A DNA stretch of 64,000 bases from Nocardia brasiliensis NBRC 14402 (GTDB lineage Bacteria; Actinomycetota; Actinomycetes; Mycobacteriales; Mycobacteriaceae): assembly GCF_000308475.2 (NCBI RefSeq), contig NZ_BAFT02000083.1:1-64000 (forward strand), read 5' to 3'. The notes beneath the pieces were generated by a model. The model saw only the letters and a list, made by a program, of their open reading frames with translations, was not told the origin of the DNA and did not search any database. Made by a program: the position numbers and the translations under genes. Of the stretch, positions 57,500 through 64,000 are shown piece after piece (the stretch's first letter is position 1; each line of letters opens with the position of its first letter).

Positions 57500-58651
57500 C
57501 TAGCCGGTCGCCGCGGCGGTGCGCAGCACCAGGACGGTGATCTCGCTGGGGGCGAAGACACGCAGCTGCGGACCCCAGAATCCGGTGCCGCGACTGGTGT
57601 AGAGCTGGGTGTTCACGCCGTGCCTGCTCAGGCCGGCCACCACCGGCTGATCCAGCCGGACCAGGTAGTGGAACGGCCAGATCTGGCCGCCGTGCGTGTG
57701 GCCGGAGATCTGCAGATCGATTCCCTCGGCCGCGGTGTCGGTGATCTGCTTGGGCTGATGGGCCAGCAGCACCACCGGCACCGTCCGGTCCGCACCGGCC
57801 AGCGCGGTGCGCAGGTCGGGGCCGTGCCCGGGCAGGCCGACACCGGTCGGATCGTCGATGCCCGCGATCACCAGCCGGTCACCGCCGCGGGTCACCGTCT
57901 CGTGCTGGTTGTGCAGCGGCTGCCAGCCGATCGAGGTCATGTGCTCGATCCAGCCCTGCGCGTCGCCGAAGTATTCGTGATTGCCGGTGATGTAGAACCG
58001 CCCCAGCGGCGCGTCGACCTTGCCGAGCGGATCGACCTGCGGGTGCCGCTTCGCCACCGACCCGTCCGCGAGATCCCCCGCATGGCAGGCGATATCGGGC
58101 CGTTGCGCGTTGACGACGTCGACCACCTTCTCCGACCAGCGCAGCCGATCGAGCGCGGCGAAATGGGTGTCGGTGACGACCACCAGGCGCAAGCCGTCGA
58201 GCCCGGGGCCGAGACCGCGAATCGGCACCTCGACCGTGCGCACCCGCGGCACCCGCCGCGCCTCGAACACGCCCCACGCCACCAGCGCGGTCGCGATCAC
58301 GAACACGCCGGTGGCGACGACGCGCGAGCGCCCCGGATCCGACATCCCGCCCGCGGCCAGCGCCAGACCCGCGACATTGCCGAGCACCGACCAGCTGAAC
58401 ACCACCCACATCGCGCCGAGCAGGGTGTCGCCCACGATCGACGCGGCATCCGATTGCGCGGGGCCGTGCCCGAGGAACATCGCTGCGGGCAGCACGGCGA
58501 AACCGAGACCGAACAACGCGGTGCCCAGCCAGAACAGCGGCCCGGCGCCCGTGGTCGGCGCGGCGACCAGCGTCCACCAGGGCAGCAGGAACAGCACTGC
58601 GGGGATCGCCAGGAACAGGGCGACGCGGGGCACGTACTTCACAGAGACCAT
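57500..58651 (-). CDS. Membrane-bound metallophosphoesterase
   Basis: A 383-residue protein with four to five N-terminal helices followed by a calcineurin-like phosphoesterase domain on the outside or inside face. All metal motifs are visible: VVTDTHFAA, CHAGDLADG, YITGNHEYFGD, AHQP and SGHTHGGQIWPF. This YkuE-like architecture is common in actinobacteria; the phosphoester substrate is unknown. The ATG at 58651 is preferred over a longer Arg/Pro-rich extension. Confidence 0.9.
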   Translation of the reverse strand: MVSVKYVPRVALFLAIPAVLFLLPWWTLVAAPTTGAGPLFWLGTALFGLGFAVLPAAMFLGHGPAQSDAASIVGDTLLGAMWVVFSWSVLGNVAGLALAAGGMSDPGRSRVVATGVFVIATALVAWGVFEARRVPRVRTVEVPIRGLGPGLDGLRLVVVTDTHFAALDRLRWSEKVVDVVNAQRPDIACHAGDLADGSVAKRHPQVDPLGKVDAPLGRFYITGNHEYFGDAQGWIEHMTSIGWQPLHNQHETVTRGGDRLVIAGIDDPTGVGLPGHGPDLRTALAGADRTVPVVLLAHQPKQITDTAAEGIDLQISGHTHGGQIWPFHYLVRLDQPVVAGLSRHGVNTQLYTSRGTGFWGPQLRVFAPSEITVLVLRTAAATG

Positions 58652-58778
58652 CCTCGGGGGGCGCGGTTGCGCACGGTCCCTCCGCCCGGCGCGGGCTCCG
58701 TCGAGATTACCCGGCGCGGACGGTGCGCTCGTAGCGCGTTCGTCCACAGCAGAACTCAGGCGGCGAGCCGGGCCGGAG

Positions 58779-59699
58779 TCAGGGACGGGTCAGCCGTGCG
58801 CCCCATCGGGTCGCGACCGTGTCGCCGGGGGCCAGCCGGATCAACCGGTCGCCGCTCTGAAAAGCATTGGGCGGACACGTCATCGGCTCCGCGGCCAGGC
58901 CGGTCCGCCGCCGCGGCGCGGGCAGCGGGTCGCCGGTGAACAACTGGATCACCGGATAGGAGTCGTCGACCCACAGCTCGGCGACCGCCCCGTCGGCGCC
59001 CTGCAATCGCACCCAGGCGCGGCCGTGCTCGTCGCGGGCCAGATCGGTGAACGGGTGGTCGATCGGCACGCTGCCGAGCGGCTTCGGTGCGGCGAAATCG
59101 AAGACGGTGCCGTGGACGGGTTCGGTGCCGACGGGCAATTGCCGGTCCGGGTCGCTGACGATCCGGGTCCCGGCCGCGAAGCACAGCGTCGCCGCGTCGA
59201 TCGGGCCGGTGCCCGGCGAGAGGTAGGGATGGTGGCCGCACCCGTACGGCGCGGGGGTATCGCCGAGATTGCTTGCCGTGGTGGTCACCGTCAGGCCCTG
59301 GTCGGACAGCGCGTAGCGGATGGCGAGCTCGAGCTGGAACGGGTAACCCTTGCTCGGATGCAAGGTGGCCCGCATGGTGACCTCGTCCTGCTCGTGCTCG
59401 GTCGCGCGCCAGGGTCGCCAGCGCAGCAGCCCGTGGATGGCGTTCTGCTTGCCGGGTTCGGAGAGGGCGAGCTGGTGGTCGACGCCGTCGAACTGGTACC
59501 TGCCGTCGGCCAGCCGATTCGGCCAGGGGATCAGCGCGGCGCCGCGGCCGCCGTCCGACATCGCCGTGACGGCATAGGGCTCGAGCACATCGCGGTCACC
59601 GACGCGGTACTCCCTGATCCCGCCGCCGACCTCGACGATCACCGCCCGTTGCTCCCCGTGGCCGATGGAGAACTGCTGTCCGGACGGTGGCGGAGTCAT
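58779..59699 (-). CDS. Aldose 1-epimerase-family protein
   Basis: A 306-residue beta-sandwich protein of the galactose mutarotase superfamily. Family-like sequences are LIPWPNRLADGRYQFDG, NAIHGLLRWRPW (active-site His), and APYGCGHHPYLS (second His). The catalytic Glu region near the C-terminus reads GLAAEPMTCPPNAFQSGD. It probably interconverts sugar anomers or acts on a sugar phosphate; the sugar is not defined. Cytosolic. Confidence 0.9.
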   Translation of the reverse strand: MTPPPSGQQFSIGHGEQRAVIVEVGGGIREYRVGDRDVLEPYAVTAMSDGGRGAALIPWPNRLADGRYQFDGVDHQLALSEPGKQNAIHGLLRWRPWRATEHEQDEVTMRATLHPSKGYPFQLELAIRYALSDQGLTVTTTASNLGDTPAPYGCGHHPYLSPGTGPIDAATLCFAAGTRIVSDPDRQLPVGTEPVHGTVFDFAAPKPLGSVPIDHPFTDLARDEHGRAWVRLQGADGAVAELWVDDSYPVIQLFTGDPLPAPRRRTGLAAEPMTCPPNAFQSGDRLIRLAPGDTVATRWGARLTRP

Positions 59700-59826
59700 G
59701 GGAGGGACGGTACCGTTCGACGCTCCGGCCGCCCGCACCTGGTCGGTCGTTCAGTACCGGGCGGCGGTCCGGGAAGGCCGATCGCACAACGAAGTTCGGT
59801 GCCACGCCCGGCGCGCGCCGACCCGG

Positions 59827-60636
59827 TCAGGGGATGCGGGCGACCGCGCTGAGCATGGAGACCGCCTCGGCGCGTGGGTGCGGCCGATACTCCTCGGGCC
59901 GCCAGGCGGTCACTGACGCGATGCCCGGCGGGACGAGTTCCAGGTCGATGAAGAAGCGGGCGAACTCCTCGCTGGTGCGCAACCGGAACGGGACGCCGCT
60001 GCGCTTGTTGGCGGCATTGTTCTCGGCGAGTTCGTCGGGGGAGAGGTGGTCGCTGGTCGCGTGCGACATCACCAGGTAACTACCGGAGGGCAGCGCGTCG
60101 CACAGCTTGCGGACCAGTTCGTAGGGACCGTCGTCGTCGGTCAAGAAGTGCATGATGGCCACCAGCATCAAGGCCACCGGCTGGTCCAGGTCCAGCACCC
60201 GGAGCAGATCCGGGTGGCCGAGGATGCGGTCGGGGTCGCGGATGTCGGCGTCGAGGTAGGCCGTCGCGCCCTCGGGTGAGCTGTTCAACAGCGCGCGGGC
60301 GTGCACCAGCACGATCGGATCGTTGTCCACATAGACGATGCGCGACTCGGGCGCGATGCCCTGGGCGATCTCGTGCACGTTGCCCGCCGTGGGCAGGCCC
60401 GCGCCGATATCGAGGAACTGGCGCACGCCGGCATCGGCCAGGTAGCCGACGGCCCGGCGCAGGAAATTGCGGTTCTCCAGCGCGGCCAGCCGGATGGTGG
60501 GAAAAGCCTGCGCGACCATGTCGGCGGACTCCCGGTCGGCGGGGAAATTGTCCTTGCCGCCGAGCCAGTAATCGTACCGGCGCGCCGGGTGCGGCTTCGA
60601 GACGTCGATTCTCGCCGCTGCCGATTCCGAGTCCAC
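59827..60636 (-). CDS. SAM-dependent methyltransferase, DUF574 family
   Basis: A 269-residue protein of the actinobacterial DUF574 methyltransferase family (PF04672). The SAM loop reads FLDIGAGLPTAGNVHEIAQ, followed by YVDNDPIVLVHARALL and ATAYLDADIRDP. The conserved start SKPHPARRYDYWLGGKDNFPADR is also typical. GTG start at 60636. These are numerous in Streptomyces and Nocardia; the substrate is unknown. It is divergent from the P450 gene. Confidence 0.92.
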   Translation of the reverse strand: MDSESAAARIDVSKPHPARRYDYWLGGKDNFPADRESADMVAQAFPTIRLAALENRNFLRRAVGYLADAGVRQFLDIGAGLPTAGNVHEIAQGIAPESRIVYVDNDPIVLVHARALLNSSPEGATAYLDADIRDPDRILGHPDLLRVLDLDQPVALMLVAIMHFLTDDDGPYELVRKLCDALPSGSYLVMSHATSDHLSPDELAENNAANKRSGVPFRLRTSEEFARFFIDLELVPPGIASVTAWRPEEYRPHPRAEAVSMLSAVARIP

Positions 60637-60731
60637 AACGCCCTCAATTCATCTCGACTATGGTCATCATGTCAGCTCGAGTTGCGAACCAGTAGCGAGG
60701 GTGACGTCGCGCCGCCCCGGGAGGGTCCATC

Positions 60732-61913
60732 ATGCCACTGCACTACAGCCCGTACGACTTCGCCGTGCACGAGGACCCGTATCCGGCCTATGCCAGGCTG
60801 CGTACCGAGGCGCCGGTCTACCGGAACGCGGCCGACGACTTCTGGGCGCTCTCGCGGCATGCGGATATTCTTGCCGCGCTACGGGATTCGGATCGTTTCT
60901 CGAGCGCCAACGGCTCGATTCGGATGGAGCCGGCGTTCTGGGGGCCGCAGGCCGAGCAGATGTTCTCCTTCGTCGCGATGGACCCGCCGCGGCACACCCG
61001 CATGCGCGGACTCGTGGTGCGGGCGTTCACCCAGCACCGGGTGCAGGCACTGGAACCGAGGTTGCGGGAGATCGCTCGGGGACTGCTGGAGCCCCTGCTC
61101 GAGCGCGGCGAATTCGACCTGATGACCGAATTCGCGGGCCCCTATCCGACCGACGTGGTCTCCGAACTGGTCGGTGTGCCCGAGCGCGACCGCGAGATGA
61201 TCCGCAAGCTCGGCATGGAGATCATGTACTCCGACGAGGAGTCGACCGACCTGCGGCCCGAGGCGATCCAGGCGATCGGCGCTCTCATCGGCTACTACAC
61301 CGAGCTGACCATCGAGCGCAGCAAGGATCGGCGCGACGATCTGCTCTCCGGCCTGCTCGACGCGGCCGACGGCACCGACCGGCTCACTCCGGAGGAGATC
61401 GTGGGCGTGCTGATCCTGCTGGTCGGGGCGGGCATCGAGACCACCATGCTCACCCTCGGCAACCTCTGGCATGCCGCCTGGCGGCATCCGGACCAGCGGC
61501 GCAAGGCCTTCGACGGGCGCATCGACGACTGGATCGCCGAGGGCATGCGCTACGACCCGGCCACCCAGACCGCGCTGCGCACCGCGACCGAGGAGTTCGA
61601 GTTGCACGGGACGACGGTGCCCGCGGGCGCCCGGATGCTGCTGCTGACCGGGTCGGCCAACCGGGATCCGGCGGTCTTCGCCGAGCCGGACCGGTTCGAC
61701 CTGGACCGCGACACCAGTGCTGCGCTGGTGTTCGGCAGCGGCAGGCATCACTGCCTCGGCGCCAACCTCGGCCAGCTGGAGCTGCGCGTCGCGCTGAGCG
61801 AGATCGTCGGCAAGATCGCGGAGTACGAGATCGATCCGGCCGGTGTGCGCCGCATCCACGCGTCCAACAACCGCGGATTCGCGGCCTTGCCCACCACGGT
61901 CACAGCGCGCTGA
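60732..61913 (+). CDS. Cytochrome P450
   Basis: A 393-residue soluble P450. The heme-ligand loop is FGSGRHHCLGANLG (Cys341), the I-helix oxygen motif is GAGIETT (233-238, with AG-x-E-T) and ExxR is E270-G-M-R273. It is a typical class I bacterial P450 that needs ferredoxin partners not seen nearby. It precedes dpgA in the same direction, 350 bases away, so it may belong to the dpg-type cluster or be independent. The substrate is unknown. Confidence 0.93.
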   Translation: MPLHYSPYDFAVHEDPYPAYARLRTEAPVYRNAADDFWALSRHADILAALRDSDRFSSANGSIRMEPAFWGPQAEQMFSFVAMDPPRHTRMRGLVVRAFTQHRVQALEPRLREIARGLLEPLLERGEFDLMTEFAGPYPTDVVSELVGVPERDREMIRKLGMEIMYSDEESTDLRPEAIQAIGALIGYYTELTIERSKDRRDDLLSGLLDAADGTDRLTPEEIVGVLILLVGAGIETTMLTLGNLWHAAWRHPDQRRKAFDGRIDDWIAEGMRYDPATQTALRTATEEFELHGTTVPAGARMLLLTGSANRDPAVFAEPDRFDLDRDTSAALVFGSGRHHCLGANLGQLELRVALSEIVGKIAEYEIDPAGVRRIHASNNRGFAALPTTVTAR

Positions 61914-62262
61914 CCAGCGCGGTCGATGGGCGACCGGGGGTGCGATCGCCCACCATTCAACAATCAAACGACCGGTTTGGTATTGCGATATCCGGGACAT
62001 ATTCGCCGACGGTGTCTGCCCTCAATTCTCGGGGCGGCTGTTCGCCGGTGACCGCGGCTGCCTGTCGAAAACTGTTGCGGCACAACGTATAAACCAAAAA
62101 GTGTGGGTACTTCCAGGCGGTAGCGAGTACCGTCTTTTGTTATTGCGGGGCCGTAGGGGGGCTGCTAGTCTCGTGTCGAAGCGAAAATATGCTCGGGGGT
62201 GCGTCGAACAACGTCGAACTCGTTGTCGGCGACTGAAATCAGCAATTTTCTGGGGGAGACGC
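61914..62262. other. Probable promoter region of the dpg cluster
   Basis: About 350 bases without a gene. From about 61960 the DNA is clearly more AT-rich than its surroundings, as expected for a promoter and leader. No specific operator was identified. Confidence 0.5.
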
Positions 62263-62343
62263 ATGTCTATCGCATGTGCGACGAATCTGCTCAATTCAAC
62301 AACTGAAGTGCACCTTTGCCGCCGGATCGGACGCGACTCATGA
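62263..62343 (+). CDS. Possible 26-residue peptide ORF coupled to dpgA
   Basis: An ATG at 62263 follows GGGGGAG at ideal distance, a far better ribosome site than dpgA itself has. The ORF encodes 26 residues with two cysteines (MSIACATNLL at the start, CRRIGRDS at the end). Its TGA overlaps the dpgA ATG (ATGA at 62340-62343), so ribosomes finishing it could start dpgA. It may be a leader peptide for translational coupling; no homology is known to me. Confidence 0.5.
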   Translation: MSIACATNLLNSTTEVHLCRRIGRDS

Positions 62344-63482
62344 GTGCACTCGAACAATACTGCATCGAAGAGTTCGATGCGAAAACAGACCGGGTAGGAT
62401 TTCCGGCGGAACCGTCTTATCCGCGATTGTTGGGCGTGGCGACCGCAACGCCGTCCACCCGCTACAGTCAACGCGAACTGGTCGAGCTGCTGAATATATC
62501 CGACCCCAAAATCAGGGGCATATTTCTCAACGGCGGAATCGAAACCCGGCACCTGGTGCTGCCGCCCCGCGATGCCGACGGCAATTACCGGGTCGAAACG
62601 CAGGGCGAGCTGCTCGCCAAACACCGCAGGGAAGGCGTGCACGCGGCCGCCCAGGCGATCCGGGCCTGCCTGCGCGAGCTGGGCCGGGACGTGCGCGACA
62701 TCGGATACCTGGTGGCCGTCACCACCACCGGCTTCCTGACGCCGGGCTTCAGCGCGCTGCTGATCAACGAGCTGGGGCTCTCGGCGCATACCGCGCGCCT
62801 CGACGTCGTCGGCATGGGCTGCAATGCCGGTTTGAACGGGGTGACCGCCGCGGCCTCGTGGTCGGCGGCCCATCCCGGCGAGCTGGCGATGCTGGCCTGC
62901 TCGGAAACGTGTTCGGCGGCCTACGTTTTCGACGGGACGCTGCGAACAGCGGTGGTGAACAGCCTGTTCGGCGACGGCGCGGCGGCGCTGGCGATCGGCA
63001 CGGATCTCGCGCCCGAATCGCTCGCGCCGGCCGCCGAGCGCGCGCCCGCGCTGCTGGCCCAGCGCAGTTACATGATCACGCACGCGGTCGGGGCGATGCG
63101 CTACGACTGGGACGAGGACGCGGGCAAGTTCAGCTTCTACCTGGACAAGGAAGTCCCGTACGAGGTCGGCGCGCACGTGGAGATCGTCGTCGACCGCCTG
63201 CTCCTCGAGAACGGACTGCGGCGCAAGGACATCGCGCACTGGATCGTGCATGCCGGCGGCAAGAAGGTCATCGACGCCGTGAAAATCAATCTCGGGCTCA
63301 CCGGGCACGATGTGCGGCACACCGTCAGCGTTATGCGTGATTACGGAAATCTCTCCAGCGGGTCGTTTTTGTTCTCCTATCAGCGCCTGCTCGCCGAGCG
63401 GGTGGTCCGGCCCGGCGACTACGGGATATTGATGACCATGGGGCCCGGCTCGCAGATCGAAACCGCATTGCTCAGATTCTGA
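62340..63482 (+). CDS. dpgA: Type III polyketide synthase, DpgA-like (3,5-dihydroxyphenylacetyl-CoA synthase)
   Basis: A 380-residue chalcone-synthase-fold enzyme. The nucleophile is Cys161 in DVVGMGCNAGLNGV; the catalytic His and Asn lie in IVHAGGKKVIDAVKINLGL and MRDYGNLSSGSFLF. It differs from plant-type enzymes in the way DpgA does, and the next gene is dpgB, which makes the assignment firm. DpgA condenses four malonyl-CoA units to 3,5-dihydroxyphenylacetyl-CoA. It lacks its own good ribosome site and probably depends on the coupled 26-codon ORF. Confidence 0.93.
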   Translation: MSALEQYCIEEFDAKTDRVGFPAEPSYPRLLGVATATPSTRYSQRELVELLNISDPKIRGIFLNGGIETRHLVLPPRDADGNYRVETQGELLAKHRREGVHAAAQAIRACLRELGRDVRDIGYLVAVTTTGFLTPGFSALLINELGLSAHTARLDVVGMGCNAGLNGVTAAASWSAAHPGELAMLACSETCSAAYVFDGTLRTAVVNSLFGDGAAALAIGTDLAPESLAPAAERAPALLAQRSYMITHAVGAMRYDWDEDAGKFSFYLDKEVPYEVGAHVEIVVDRLLLENGLRRKDIAHWIVHAGGKKVIDAVKINLGLTGHDVRHTVSVMRDYGNLSSGSFLFSYQRLLAERVVRPGDYGILMTMGPGSQIETALLRF

Positions 63483-63515
63483 TCTCTTCACTTTCGAAAC
63501 CTACCTAGACAAGGC

Positions 63516-64000
63516 ATGTCGATGAACAGTTCAACTGTCGATTCGAACGGCGCCGAGCAGGGAAATGGCGACGTTCATGTCATCACCGCGGTGATTTCCG
63601 CGGACCGTCCGTTGTCCGCCGACCTGGTGGCCTCGGTGACCGCGGTCGCACGCCGGGCCGAGGACACCACACCGGAATTGCGCCACTGCGTCGTCCTCTA
63701 TATCCACGGGGCCCGGCCGGACGAATATTTCGCCTGGCCCGGCGATGTCGCCGTCGCCGACGTCGGCAAATGGGAGAGCGCGCTGCGCCGCCTGGAGCAG
63801 GTACCCGCGCCGATCATCGCCGTGGTGAGCGGTGCGGCCTACGGTCCGGCAGCCGAATTGCTGCTGGTCGCCGACTACCGGATCGTGCGCGCGGGCGCCA
63901 CCTTCGGCCTGGCCCGCACCGGTGCGGGCGTCTGGCCCGCGATGGCGCTCTATCGGCTCGCCGGGCAGGCGGGCCTGGGCCGCGCCAGGGAGCTGGCGAT
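63516..64000 (+). CDS. dpgB: Enoyl-CoA hydratase-like DpgB, cut by the window edge
   Basis: A crotonase-fold protein open to the right edge (161 codons visible). Family features are VITAVISADRPLSADLV, PAPIIAVVSGAAYGPAAELLLVADYRIVRAGATFGLA and GVWPAMALYRLAGQAGLG. In glycopeptide-type clusters DpgB raises DpgA activity and helps release 3,5-dihydroxyphenylacetyl-CoA. It starts 33 bases after dpgA. A second ATG two codons later is possible. dpgC and dpgD are expected beyond the window. Confidence 0.92.
   Translation, partial: MSMNSSTVDSNGAEQGNGDVHVITAVISADRPLSADLVASVTAVARRAEDTTPELRHCVVLYIHGARPDEYFAWPGDVAVADVGKWESALRRLEQVPAPIIAVVSGAAYGPAAELLLVADYRIVRAGATFGLARTGAGVWPAMALYRLAGQAGLGRARELA

Overview
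The window looks like a chromosomal segment of a high-GC mycolic-acid actinomycete, most likely Nocardia or a close relative. The basis is very high third-position GC, frequent GTG/TTG starts, IdeR/DmdR-type iron boxes, mycobacterial-type LppP/LprE and CAP-domain secreted proteins, a Corynebacteriales-style atp gene order, and a heterobactin-like siderophore locus. No rRNA, tRNA, CRISPR array or transposase was recognised.

Layout. 1-4.9 kb: a degenerating 19-bp tandem repeat, a small secreted protein, an unusual palindrome flanked by direct repeats, a beta-lactamase-fold lipoprotein and 6-phosphogluconate dehydrogenase. 5.9-28.4 kb: a mixed catecholate/hydroxamate siderophore island. A siderophore-interacting reductase, a 13.4-kb NRPS, a siderophore-binding lipoprotein and an EntS-like exporter form one plus-strand operon behind a near-perfect iron box. 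A 2,3-dihydroxybenzoate (DHB) ligase faces it. A divergent DHB dehydrogenase / isochorismatase / aryl carrier / ornithine N-hydroxylase operon shares a second iron box with the ligase. A third, weaker iron box precedes a secreted glycine-zipper protein of unknown function. The NRPS reads C-A-T-E / C-T / C-A-T / C-A-T-TE. Its A-domain codes suggest a basic residue (made D), glycine and N5-hydroxyornithine. Module 2 has no adenylation domain.

28.6-45.2 kb: mainly secreted or cell-surface proteins and small regulators (alpha/beta hydrolases, LysR regulator, acidic-repeat protein, CAP protein with proline-rich and WDPW repeats, SGNH hydrolase, DinB-like protein, secretory lipase, DsbA/FrnE-like protein, AurF-like diiron oxygenase, ArsR-like regulator, EamA transporter). 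It also holds a frameshifted SanA/DUF218 gene, an LppP/LprE lipoprotein, a class-A-beta-lactamase-like protein and a truncated globin.

45.3-47.9 kb: an ATP-synthase operon with only membrane-sector genes (AtpI-like, a, c, b, and a second b-like gene ending where a delta domain would normally begin). It is closed by a terminator, and no F1 genes occur in the window. 48.5-52.3 kb: four translationally coupled genes for two multipass membrane proteins, a small membrane protein and a cupredoxin-like lipoprotein, function unknown. 52.3-57.4 kb: a nucleoside (BMP-type) ABC importer. 57.5-60.6 kb: metallophosphoesterase, aldose-1-epimerase-like protein, DUF574 methyltransferase. 60.7-64 kb: a P450 and the start of a dpgA-dpgB (3,5-dihydroxyphenylacetate / dihydroxyphenylglycine type) biosynthetic cluster cut by the window edge, with a 26-codon ORF coupled to dpgA.
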